Shown: piece after piece, positions 7,738-16,426 of the stretch
Layout: each line of letters begins with the position of its first letter
How positions within the stretch are numbered: the stretch's first letter is position 1
Assembly: GCA_024227235.1 (NCBI GenBank)
Contig: JAAEKY010000428.1
Span: 1 to 64,000 of the forward strand
DNA from: Desulfobacteraceae bacterium
Lineage (GTDB): Bacteria; Desulfobacterota; Desulfobacteria; Desulfobacterales; Desulfobacteraceae
Direction: 5' to 3'
DNA: 64,000 bases
Notes under the pieces: model-generated
Told to the model about the DNA's origin: nothing
The model's input: only the letters and a program-made list of their open reading frames with translations
Database searches by the model: none
Position numbers and translations under genes: made by a program

Positions 7738-10700
7738 ATGGTTAAATTGCTCCGGTACCCGCACTTTTTATATATATGTTTGATATTATTTTTCCTATTT
7801 GGAATATCAAACGCATCCTCTGTTGAAAAAAAACATGTGTTTATTTTACACTCTTTTCATGAAAATTTACCATGGTCTAAAGGACTGATGAAAGGTATTG
7901 AAAGTGCTATTACAACATCATCCGATCAAATGGAAATACATGTCGAGTACCTGGATAATCTCAGAAAACCATCTATACTGATTGAATCTGAACAACACGC
8001 ACTTTTTTTAAAAAAATACGGGCATATCTCAATGAGTGCCATTTTAACAACCGATGATGTGGCCCTCGACTTTATTTTAAAGAAAAGGAATAAACTGTTC
8101 CCGGATGTACCTGTTGTATTCTGTGCGCCTAATGACTTTAAAGATTCAAAGATAGCCGGACATAAAATGATAACAGGAGTGTCAGAAACTCTTGATATCA
8201 AATGGTCTTTTGATATAATTTTAAAACTTCATCCAAAAACCGAACGAATTGCAATAATAAGCGATTCTATACCGTCAACACAAATCAATCTCCTTGAACT
8301 GGATCGAGTTTTAAATAAATATGAATATCCGGTAGGCATTGTCAGACTTACTGATCGTAGTCTTATTCAGTTAAGAGATGAGCTTGCACACCAGCCAAGA
8401 AATACAATCGTCTTATTTCTATCTTTTTTACTTGACCGCCATGGAAAACAGTATAGCAGTAATGTGAAGGTTTTCCAGGATTTGTCCAGCGCTGTTGATC
8501 TTCCATTTTATACGTTTAAAAAACATGATGTTGGCATTGGTGCAGTCGGGGGAAAGGTTATTAGCGAAGTTCTGATGGCAAAGCTTGCAATGGAGATGGT
8601 AATAAAAATATTAAATGGTGTTAAACCAGATGAAATTCCTATCATTTACAAGACACCAACCATTGCATCATTTGATTACAAAAAATTAAAAAAATATAAT
8701 ATCAATGAATCCCTTTTGCCATTTGATTCACAAATCATCAATAAACCGTTTTCGTTTTACAATACATATAAAGGATTTGTCTGGACTGTAACTATTTTCA
8801 CTATCTTTTCAATTATACTGATTACTCTTTTATCTGTTACAGTTCGGAAAAGCATCCAATTAGGAAAGAAGCTGAGAATACATAGTGATAAACTTGAAGT
8901 TGAAGTTACAGAACGGACAAAAGAGTTAATGACTGCAAATACTAATTTGGTTCAGAAAATCTCTGATCATAAACTTGCTCAGGAAAGCATTAAACAAAGC
9001 CAAGAGACACTAAAAAGTTTTTTTAAAGTTGCACCAACCGGGATAGGAATGGTTCGTAACCGAGTGATCGTACAGGTAAATGATAAGCTGTGTAAGATGA
9101 TTGGCTACTCTCGTAAAGACTTGATTGGGAAAAGCACTAGAGTATTGTATCCAACAATTGACGACTATGAATATGTTGGACAAGAAAATCGAACTCAAAT
9201 AAAAGCAAAAGGGACAGGGACAGTAGAAACACTTTGGGAAAAAAGAAATGGTGAAATCCTAAATATTTTGCTCAGTTCTACACCAATAGATGGAAAGGAC
9301 TGGTTGGCAGGTGTTACCTTTACAGCGCTGGATATTACCAAAAACAAACGGGCAGAACGCGCCATTAAGGAGAGCGAAAAAAAATACCGGACATTGATCG
9401 AAACAACAGATACAGGCTTTGTTTCTGTCGATAGCAATGGATGTGTATTAGAAGCCAATGAAACGTATGTAAAAATGACTGGGCATTCTCTATTAAATGA
9501 TATCATTGGAAGAAGCGTACTAGAATGGACAGCACCCTATGACATAGAACGAAATTTAATAGAGGTTCAAAAGTGTATATCCACTGGCGAAATTCAGAAC
9601 CTTGAAATTGATTATATCCATCCGGATGGACAAATAACACCCATAGAAGTATTTGCAAAAACATTAAATAGTCAAAAAGGGCAAACAATTATCGCTCTGT
9701 GCAGAGATATATCAGAACGAAAATTATCTGAGATCGAAAAAAGAGAAGCCCAACAGTATTCAATGATACAAGAAAAGCATGCCATAGTAGGACAAATTGC
9801 GGGTAAGATGGCCCATGATTTTAATAATATTTTAGGTGTGATTATGGGAAATACTGAGCTTTCTTTGTTAGACTGCAAGGATGAAGAAATAAAGGATACT
9901 CTTGAATTGATATTGGGACAGACGGTTCGAGGTAAAAATTTAACAAAAAACCTGATCGCATTTGCCAAAGACCAAGAACCCAGACAAGAATATTTTAAAA
10001 TCGATAAAAAGATAGACCTTGTCTTAACCCTTTTGAAAAAAGACCTTGAAGGTATTCAATTAATTAAAAAAGATACTCCCAATGTTCCTGAATTGCTTGC
10101 AGATCCAGGGATGATTGAACATGCGTTAGTCAATCTGCTACAAAATTCAATTCATGCTACAAGTAAAAGCGCGGATCCAAAAATCAGTATTCAAACGTAT
10201 TGCCTTGATCACAATATCTGCTTTGAAATTAAAGATAACGGCTGTGGTATCCCTGCCGAACACATAGATAATATTTATCAGCCTTCTTTTACTTTAAAAG
10301 GCATTAAAGACCTGACCGAATCCTATCCAAATGATATTAAAGGAACAGGGTATGGAATGGCAAATGTAAAAAAATATATTGAGCAGCATAAAGGAACCAT
10401 CTCTGCTGATTCTCAGGTGGATTCCGGGACAAAATTCACAATATGTTTGCCGGTGATTAAAAAAGAATTAACCCAGAAAGAAAAGACTGAAATTCGACGT
10501 TCAAATATTCAACTAAAAAAATCAATTCTTCTCGTCGAGGACGAACAGCCCATATCAGATGTCCAGCACAGGATACTGTCACAGGAACCATTCAATCACA
10601 AAGTTGATATCGCCAATAATGCGCAAATCGCAATGGAATTGTTTGATAAAAACACTTATGATTTCGTCTCTTTGGATTATATTTTGGCTGGAGAATTTAA

Positions 10701-10914
10701 CGGAATGGACGTTTATAACCATATTAGAAAAACAGATCAAGGCATCCCGGTATTATTTATTTCTGGTAATATTGAATTTTTGGAATCAATAAAAGATTTA
10801 AAGAAAAAAGATGCACATATTGATCATTTATCAAAGCCCTGTATGAATAAAAACTATGTAGACTGTATCAATGATTTAATCGAAATGGCAACTCAAACTA
10901 AAAAACCATCTTAA
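7738..10914 (+). CDS. Hybrid sensor histidine kinase with periplasmic ABC-type binding domain
   Basis: A 1058-residue membrane sensor. In order: signal/TM segment (about 5-25); a periplasmic domain of the ABC substrate-binding type (about 30-325, beginning KKHVFILHSFHENLPWSKG); a TM segment (about 344-371); a coiled coil; two PAS domains (about 424-535 and 544-660); a dimerisation helix with the phospho-acceptor in MAHDFNNILG (about 691); a HATPase domain (N box NLLQNSIHAT, G boxes DNGCGIP and GTGYGMANV); and a C-terminal receiver (about 927-1050) with the acceptor Asp in FVSLDYIL and the conserved Lys in LSKP. The receiver carries Ser rather than Thr at the switch position (LFISGN). It is divergent from the yge-like catabolic genes, which it may control. 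No cognate output regulator is adjacent. Confidence 0.9.
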   Translation: MVKLLRYPHFLYICLILFFLFGISNASSVEKKHVFILHSFHENLPWSKGLMKGIESAITTSSDQMEIHVEYLDNLRKPSILIESEQHALFLKKYGHISMSAILTTDDVALDFILKKRNKLFPDVPVVFCAPNDFKDSKIAGHKMITGVSETLDIKWSFDIILKLHPKTERIAIISDSIPSTQINLLELDRVLNKYEYPVGIVRLTDRSLIQLRDELAHQPRNTIVLFLSFLLDRHGKQYSSNVKVFQDLSSAVDLPFYTFKKHDVGIGAVGGKVISEVLMAKLAMEMVIKILNGVKPDEIPIIYKTPTIASFDYKKLKKYNINESLLPFDSQIINKPFSFYNTYKGFVWTVTIFTIFSIILITLLSVTVRKSIQLGKKLRIHSDKLEVEVTERTKELMTANTNLVQKISDHKLAQESIKQSQETLKSFFKVAPTGIGMVRNRVIVQVNDKLCKMIGYSRKDLIGKSTRVLYPTIDDYEYVGQENRTQIKAKGTGTVETLWEKRNGEILNILLSSTPIDGKDWLAGVTFTALDITKNKRAERAIKESEKKYRTLIETTDTGFVSVDSNGCVLEANETYVKMTGHSLLNDIIGRSVLEWTAPYDIERNLIEVQKCISTGEIQNLEIDYIHPDGQITPIEVFAKTLNSQKGQTIIALCRDISERKLSEIEKREAQQYSMIQEKHAIVGQIAGKMAHDFNNILGVIMGNTELSLLDCKDEEIKDTLELILGQTVRGKNLTKNLIAFAKDQEPRQEYFKIDKKIDLVLTLLKKDLEGIQLIKKDTPNVPELLADPGMIEHALVNLLQNSIHATSKSADPKISIQTYCLDHNICFEIKDNGCGIPAEHIDNIYQPSFTLKGIKDLTESYPNDIKGTGYGMANVKKYIEQHKGTISADSQVDSGTKFTICLPVIKKELTQKEKTEIRRSNIQLKKSILLVEDEQPISDVQHRILSQEPFNHKVDIANNAQIAMELFDKNTYDFVSLDYILAGEFNGMDVYNHIRKTDQGIPVLFISGNIEFLESIKDLKKKDAHIDHLSKPCMNKNYVDCINDLIEMATQTKKPS

Positions 10915-11010
10915 AAATCTCTTTTATCTCAATTCCAGCCACTATAGTGACTCTTAAACTAAATGTTTGTTTCTCTTAATATCGGAATGAGTATTTAAGA
11001 ATAGTTATAA

Positions 11011-11277
11011 CTAATTGGGAATATATTCCCAAAGTTTATGAATTCCCAATTTTTTTAACTTTCTCCAAATTAAAAACAGGCTGAAAAACCCAAGGCTTAA
11101 TAATAATATTTTTACAAATCCTGGAGTAGGTTGAAAAGATAAGGTAATCCATTGAAGGTTAAAAACAACAGGTAATTTAATAACCTGTTTAATCCCTTCT
11201 CCCATAAGCACATCCATTGCTTGAGAAATTCCGACAAGGCCGAATATAATTGATCCTATTAAAAATATATATTTCAT
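11011..11277 (-). CDS. Small membrane protein of unknown function
   Basis: About 88 residues from ATG 11277 (MKYIFLIGSIIFGLVGISQAMD...), chosen because the peptide then begins with a clear membrane or signal segment. The frame stays open upstream to 11364, but that part looks non-coding. A first hydrophobic segment (1-20), an extracytoplasmic stretch of about 35 residues and a second TM (about 60-78) are followed by a basic end. No family recognised. The ribosome binding site is weak, so existence and start are uncertain. Confidence 0.45.
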   Translation of the reverse strand: MKYIFLIGSIIFGLVGISQAMDVLMGEGIKQVIKLPVVFNLQWITLSFQPTPGFVKILLLSLGFFSLFLIWRKLKKLGIHKLWEYIPN

Positions 11278-11527
11278 ATGCGTCTCTAACTTTGCAGTAA
11301 TTATTAAAATTTTCCAGTTCACTTTATAAAAAATGTTGCTCTCTTTAACTAATTTAGATAGCAAACATTATGCCACTACCTAATTTTTGATAAATTATAA
11401 TAGAACTTATTGAAATCATAAGGATTATAAAAGTATATTTTTTCTACATTTTAAAGAGACGATAAGCAATTGTGAAATATAAGTTATAATTTTATGTACT
11501 TTTTTTCTTATAAAAGGATATAAAAGG

Positions 11528-12184
11528 TTATAATAAATGCGTTGTTAATCCTTGGGTGATGGCAACTTTGGTCAGCTCAGCGATGCTATGAACATTCAAC
11601 TTGGCTTTTAAATTTGTCCGATGGATATCGACTGTTTTGATACTAATATTCAATTTTCCTGCAATCTCTTTACTTTTATGCCCTTCTGCAATCAATTGCA
11701 GGACCTCTCTTTCTCTTTTGGATAATATTGAAAATATTGAAACAGAACTATCATTAATTGGGCTATCATTTTTAGTATCAATCATGTGCCTTACTTCGCC
11801 ACATAAATACAGTTTTCCTGCTAAAACCGTCTTAATACATTTTAGTAATTCCTTAAAGGAACAGGACTTTAAAACATAGCCTGCGGCCCCGGCACTCATC
11901 ATTCCCATTATATAAATTTTTTCCATATGCATAGAAAGGGCAACAACTTTTATTTCAGGGTTATTAGTAATGATTTGTTTTGTCGCTTCCATTCCATTTA
12001 GACCCGGCATACTAATATCCATTATAACAAGGTCGGGAGAGTGCTGGTTTACAAGTTCAATAGCTGCACGTCCCGAGCCAGTTTTTGCAATCACCTCAAA
12101 CTCTTTTTCTACTTCCAAAGATTTACACAGACCATGCTGTAAAAGGCTATGATCATCTACTAAAATAATTTTAACTTTTTTCAT
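11528..12184 (-). CDS. NarL/FixJ-type response regulator
   Basis: A 218-residue two-domain regulator. The receiver (about 1-120) has the acidic pair in ILVDDHSLLQ, the phospho-acceptor Asp in LVIMDISMPG and Lys in VLKSCSF. The LuxR-type helix-turn-helix (about 150-215) starts LSKREREVLQLIAEGHKSKEIA and contains the recognition helix ISIKTVDIHRTNL. It is the DNA-binding partner of the kinase encoded immediately upstream, whose reading frame overlaps by 14 bases, which suggests translational coupling. The divergent cytochrome gene at 14697 is a plausible target because it is the nearest promoter, but this is inference. Confidence 0.93.
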   Translation of the reverse strand: MKKVKIILVDDHSLLQHGLCKSLEVEKEFEVIAKTGSGRAAIELVNQHSPDLVIMDISMPGLNGMEATKQIITNNPEIKVVALSMHMEKIYIMGMMSAGAAGYVLKSCSFKELLKCIKTVLAGKLYLCGEVRHMIDTKNDSPINDSSVSIFSILSKREREVLQLIAEGHKSKEIAGKLNISIKTVDIHRTNLKAKLNVHSIAELTKVAITQGLTTHLL

Positions 12185-14384
12185 AATCGTTTTCTTTGTT
12201 TGGTGAAATCGGTACGGTTAAATGAATTGAGGTTCCTTCATCTGGGTTTGAATCAAGTTGAATTTTGCCTCCTAAATTTTCCATTCGCTCTGAAAGGCTA
12301 CGCAGACCAAACCCAAAAGATTCTGAACTCTTTATGGCATCTACATCAAAACCGACCCCATGATCCTCAACGCTAACGATCATTTCCCCTTTGATGAAGG
12401 ATATTTCTATTTGACCATCTTTGGATCCGGAGTGTTTCAAAGAATTCATCATCAATTCATTTACCGCCCTGTATAAAGTCACCTTCACGGCTTGATCAAC
12501 CTTAACTGGTTCTTTAATAGTATTACTATAAAAAAAATGAGTGTGGTGTTTGGTATTCATTTCCTCAATTAAAAACCCTAAGGCAATTTCAATATCAAAA
12601 TCATCTAAGATGGGTGGACTTAACTTATAAATCAAAGATCGAATTTCCCCGACAGCCTGTTCAAGATAACCTTGAATTTCTAAAAAATTCTTTTGGTTGA
12701 TGCTATTATTTAATTCCTGAATATTTTTAATTTTTGATATGCTCATTGCAAGCGTTTGAGTAACACTGTCATGTAAATCTGATGCAATTGCCTTTCGTTC
12801 GCCTTCTTCCGTATAAACAAGATGTTCATTTAGTTTTTTGAGTTGTACTGTTCTTTTTTCAACTGTTTTCTCGAGCTCTTTTTTAATAAGATTGAGTTCA
12901 TCATTGCTCTTTTCAAGCTCAGTCGTCCTTAATTTTATCCGATTTTCAAGTTCTTGAGCATGCCTTTTTTCTATCTCTTCAGAAATCTTTAACTTTTCAA
13001 TCATTCCATTGAACGATTTGGCAAGCATTCCAATTTCATCTTCTCTATCTGTCTGAAGCGTTGAAGAAAAATCACCTTTTGAAACTTTACGGGTGGCTTC
13101 TATAAATTGTTTAATTGGGGAAATAAAAAGCCAAATCACACAAGCCACTGAAAGAACGGAGAAGATAACAACCAGTAAAGAATAGCCTATAAAGTCTTTC
13201 CATATCGAGTCAAGACTTTTTTCCATGGCAAGTTGAGTTTTATGAACAGACGTCATGATATCTTTTTCTCTTGCTACCAGGATAAGGTTCCACTCGAGTG
13301 ATCCAAGAGATCCGATGGCTAAAACATATTTTTGCTTGTCAATCATCAATTCAAGAATTCCGTTATTTGTGTTTTTAAGCTGCGAACTTATTTTTCTAAC
13401 AGAAGCAATTGTAGAATCATTTAGACTATAGTTAAAAATATCACCTGAATTTTTATAATGTTCGAAATCTACTTCCAATCCAAAAAGATTAAAAAATTCT
13501 CTTGGGAACGCAATAATTTTTCCATTCATGTTTTGAAGAAATGCAAATAGGATATTCTCATTTGCCTCTCCTGAAACAAACGAGCCTTTTATTAAATCAT
13601 CCGTGATATATCCAACAGGGATATCAATACCGGCAATTCCTTTAAACTCTCCCTTCTTATCATAGATGGGTGTTGTCGCTGTCATCATCAAATCGTCTAT
13701 AACATCGTCTTTATAAATACTTGTCCACTGAGTATCAAAAAATTTTGTTTTTCCCTTTGTAAAAATAGTGAGGGGTTCACCATTTCTTAAATCAAATTCT
13801 GACAATGAGGGTAGATTATAACTTGCAAATTTTGCTTCAGGATTCATGGTATAATAACAACCGATACCAGATGTCAATATGATATGAGTTGCCAGGCTCT
13901 CATTGACCAGCTCTTTTGATTTTATGAGCATGGGCTCCAAATGGGTCAGTGCATCTAATTGTATGTTTATCTCTTCAGATATCACATTATCGCCCCAAAA
14001 AGCAGTCACGACGGGCTCATGGCCGGGGCTAAAAAAAATTTTATTTTTGGGGTTTAATTTAAGCGTTCCTCTTTTTCTTAGCGGTACGGTTGATAGCAGC
14101 TCCATGCTATTGTGAAGGCATGTGGCATGACGGGCCATCAAGGCAGATGTTGCTATAATTTTTTTAAAAATCGCATCACAATTTTTTGCCTGATCTGATG
14201 CAATTCGGCTCAAATAATATTCAGACATGCTTTTGATTTGTTTTTCATTCACAGAATAGGCATAGGATCCAAACTGGCTGAGAGATGATTTGGCAATATA
14301 AAAAAAGGGAATTATAATGAGTAATAAAATTAGAAAGTTAAAACTAAAAAATTTTTTTGACAGTGAAAAACGAAAATTTACCAC
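12171..14384 (-). CDS. dCache-HAMP sensor histidine kinase (HisKA_3)
   Basis: About 737 residues. N-terminal TM (about 15-35), a large periplasmic double-Cache sensor (about 40-395, with the core segment TATTPIYDKKGEFKGIAGIDI), a second TM (about 405-430), HAMP, a long coiled coil, a HisKA_3 dimerisation domain with the phospho-His in ASDLHDSVTQTLA, and a HATPase with NELMMNSLKHSG, DHGVGFD and GFGLRSLSER. This is the NarX/DegS-like class that pairs with NarL-type regulators, matching its downstream overlap partner. I prefer GTG at 14384 because TAAGG lies six bases upstream; a TTG at 14390 abuts that site. dCache domains bind small molecules such as organic acids or amino acids; the ligand here is unknown. 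Confidence 0.9.
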   Translation of the reverse strand: MVNFRFSLSKKFFSFNFLILLLIIIPFFYIAKSSLSQFGSYAYSVNEKQIKSMSEYYLSRIASDQAKNCDAIFKKIIATSALMARHATCLHNSMELLSTVPLRKRGTLKLNPKNKIFFSPGHEPVVTAFWGDNVISEEINIQLDALTHLEPMLIKSKELVNESLATHIILTSGIGCYYTMNPEAKFASYNLPSLSEFDLRNGEPLTIFTKGKTKFFDTQWTSIYKDDVIDDLMMTATTPIYDKKGEFKGIAGIDIPVGYITDDLIKGSFVSGEANENILFAFLQNMNGKIIAFPREFFNLFGLEVDFEHYKNSGDIFNYSLNDSTIASVRKISSQLKNTNNGILELMIDKQKYVLAIGSLGSLEWNLILVAREKDIMTSVHKTQLAMEKSLDSIWKDFIGYSLLVVIFSVLSVACVIWLFISPIKQFIEATRKVSKGDFSSTLQTDREDEIGMLAKSFNGMIEKLKISEEIEKRHAQELENRIKLRTTELEKSNDELNLIKKELEKTVEKRTVQLKKLNEHLVYTEEGERKAIASDLHDSVTQTLAMSISKIKNIQELNNSINQKNFLEIQGYLEQAVGEIRSLIYKLSPPILDDFDIEIALGFLIEEMNTKHHTHFFYSNTIKEPVKVDQAVKVTLYRAVNELMMNSLKHSGSKDGQIEISFIKGEMIVSVEDHGVGFDVDAIKSSESFGFGLRSLSERMENLGGKIQLDSNPDEGTSIHLTVPISPNKENDYEKS

Positions 14385-14390
14385 AACCAA

Positions 14391-14696
14391 CCTTATAAAA
14401 TTCTTTTAATCCAAGAAAATATACCTATTCGATATCGTAACATCAGCATATCCTGCTAAACAGTTTTTTTTATTTAATTGATAGTATTAAGGATTAAATC
14501 AAAACAAGTCAAGAACGGAAATACTCTTGGCCTGATAATATATTAATTTCCCATGGTTTTTAAACTAACCATGTACTTATTATTTAAATTTACTTAAAAA
14601 TTATTTATTTTTGAACAAATTGAAATTTTTGGTGTCAAAAGCGAATAGAAAACTTTTTTTAGTTGGATAAATGACCAAAACCATTAAGGAGGGAGT
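14391..14696. promoter_or_regulatory. Divergent intergenic region between kinase and cytochrome
   Basis: About 305 AT-rich bases holding the promoters of two divergent units. The only clear structure I see is an inverted repeat CATGGTT-N8-AACCATG at 14552-14573, which could be a regulator site. No coding frame is convincing. Confidence 0.35.
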
Positions 14697-15161
14697 ATGA
14701 CCATAAAAAAAAGTCTATTCGTTATTACTATAACAGGATTTGCGATTCTTTTTGCATCTCAAAGTATCTGGGCGGGAGCAATAGTAAAGGATACATTTAA
14801 AGTTGAGACTAAAGAAATTAAAAAAAGGAAAAAAGCACCGCCTAAATTCAAGTTGGTTGAACTCTCTCATAAAAAGCACAATATTGATTATAAAATTTCC
14901 TGTGGTGAGTGCCACCATGATAAAAACAACAAGCCCCTTGATTTAAAAATCGGGGATGACGTTCAACGATGTGTTGAATGCCATACAAAGCTAAAAAAAG
15001 ATAAAAAAAATAAAAAAGACATCATGGTTATTGAAAACGCCATGCATGGCAATTGCGTTTCCTGCCACAAAGAGACCAATAAAAAAGCAGGGGATAAAAA
15101 AGGGCTAAAGGGCCCTGCTCCTGCAAGCTGTGGAAAATGCCATATTAAAATTAAAAAATAG
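14697..15161 (+). CDS. Periplasmic tetraheme cytochrome c (class III-like)
   Basis: A 154-residue protein with a Sec signal peptide (about 1-26, cleavage probably after SIWA) and four CxxCH heme-binding motifs: CGECH, CVECH, CVSCH and CGKCH. Further histidines (SHKKHN, CHHDK, AMHGNC) can serve as distal ligands, as in bis-His class III cytochromes. The many lysines between the motifs fit cytochrome c3/c7-type electron carriers that exchange electrons with periplasmic hydrogenases, formate dehydrogenases or membrane complexes in sulfate reducers. A strong AAGGAGGG site lies seven bases before ATG. It is monocistronic: a long regulatory region precedes it and a strong terminator follows. Confidence 0.92.
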   Translation: MTIKKSLFVITITGFAILFASQSIWAGAIVKDTFKVETKEIKKRKKAPPKFKLVELSHKKHNIDYKISCGECHHDKNNKPLDLKIGDDVQRCVECHTKLKKDKKNKKDIMVIENAMHGNCVSCHKETNKKAGDKKGLKGPAPASCGKCHIKIKK

Positions 15162-15181
15162 TTCATATCCTTCCATAAAAA

Positions 15182-15224
15182 AAACAGGATTTTCATTAAA
15201 TAATTTTGAAAATCCTGTTTTTCC
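15182..15224 (+). terminator. Rho-independent terminator after the cytochrome gene
   Basis: A perfect 13-base-pair stem (15182-15194 with 15208-15220), 13-base loop, followed by a short T run. It begins 21 bases after the stop codon. Confidence 0.85.
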
Positions 15225-15359
15225 TCAATTAGTGCTGATAACCATGCAGGTATGATCGATTGACACGTTTACAGTTTGACTGTCAGGGGTGACACGAAAA
15301 GAAACAAATTAATTGCTAATATTATTGCACAATTTATGGTTTTGAGTTAACATCGCTTT

Positions 15360-15746
15360 ATGTTTAATCAAAGCCAACTTGACGATATTGACAATGCCAT
15401 TGTTACCAATCTGATTGAAGCGGGTCTTAATAATGTCATTTTTATGGATATGGCCGGCAATACAATTGCAAAGCATGATAATGGAAAAAACAATTTAGAC
15501 TCAACTGCCTTTGCTGCCCTTGCTGCTGGTAATTTTGCAGCAGTTGATGCGATGGCAAAACTGGTGGGTGAATCAGAATTCTCGTTGCTGTTTCATAAAG
15601 GTAAAAAATTAAGTATTCATTTTAGCAAAGCCGATGATGAAACACTATTAATCTCCATGTTCAATAAAGAGATATCATTAGGGCTTGTAAGATTAAAAGT
15701 GGCTGACACTATCAAGGAAATTAATACAATATTAGCCAATGGTTAA
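15360..15746 (+). CDS. Roadblock/LC7-domain protein (MglB-like)
   Basis: A 128-residue protein consisting of a single roadblock/LC7 fold (about 8-122: LNNVIFMDMAGNTIAKHD, then an alanine-rich helix, then a LLFHKGKKLSIHFSKAD strand pair). Bacterial roadblock proteins of the MglB type dimerise and act as GTPase-activating or regulatory partners of MglA-like small GTPases; the next gene encodes such a GTPase. ATG 15360 is the only start available (a TAA lies four codons upstream), yet no ribosome binding site is visible, so it may be poorly or unusually translated. Confidence 0.85.
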   Translation: MFNQSQLDDIDNAIVTNLIEAGLNNVIFMDMAGNTIAKHDNGKNNLDSTAFAALAAGNFAAVDAMAKLVGESEFSLLFHKGKKLSIHFSKADDETLLISMFNKEISLGLVRLKVADTIKEINTILANG

Positions 15747-15808
15747 TCACTATTACTTCAAGATAAAATCGAATCGCTCTATATCGTTTAATTTGAGGAG
15801 AGTTGGAC

Positions 15809-16411
15809 TTGGCGCTTATTAATGTAAAAACCAAGGAAGTTCAGATAAAAATCGTTTATTATGGCCCGGGAAGAGGCGGAAAAACGACAAATCTAGAGTA
15901 TATCAACAAAAAATACAGGGAACAGATTAAAACCGAAATGGTCAGTCTAAAAACCCAGGATGACAGGACCCTCTTTTTTGACTTTTTACCCTTTGACGTT
16001 GGCCAAATTAAAGGATTTGATGTTACTATTCAACTCTATACTGTCCCAGGACAGGTAAAATACAATGCCACTAGAAAATTAGTTTTGCGTGGGGTTGACG
16101 GTATTGTTTTTGTTGCAGACGTCCAAAAAGAACAGAGGAAAAACAATATTGAATCTTTAAATCAGCTCTATGAAAATCTTGAAACATATAACCTGGATTT
16201 ATTTAAAATGCCTTTTGTTATGCAATATAACAAGATAGATCTTAAAAACTCAGGCATTCCGATTCTACCGTCTAACATTATGCAAAAAGATTTGAACACC
16301 GCATTGCGTGCGCCTGCTTTTGAAGCCACTGCTTTACGGGGAGGTAATGTTATCCCTACTCTTAAAAAAATTATTTCAATGACATTAACATCCATTCAAG
16401 GTCAGCTGTAA
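15809..16411 (+). CDS. MglA-like small Ras-family GTPase
   Basis: About 200 residues. The P-loop GPGRGGKTTNLEYI (about 17-30), switch region DDRTLFFDFLP, and VPGQVKYNATRKLVLRGVDGIVFVADVQ identify the MglA/GTP_EFTU-like bacterial Ras group. The guanine-specificity motif is QYNKIDL. MglA proteins set cell polarity and recruit motility machinery (type IV pili, gliding) and are regulated by roadblock GAPs, as encoded next door. I prefer the TTG at 15809 because GAGGAG lies eight bases upstream and the protein then begins MALINVKTKEVQIKIVYYG, as homologues do; a TTG at 15803 is only two bases from that site. Confidence 0.9.
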   Translation: MALINVKTKEVQIKIVYYGPGRGGKTTNLEYINKKYREQIKTEMVSLKTQDDRTLFFDFLPFDVGQIKGFDVTIQLYTVPGQVKYNATRKLVLRGVDGIVFVADVQKEQRKNNIESLNQLYENLETYNLDLFKMPFVMQYNKIDLKNSGIPILPSNIMQKDLNTALRAPAFEATALRGGNVIPTLKKIISMTLTSIQGQL

Positions 16412-16426
16412 ACAAGGAGGTTTCCT

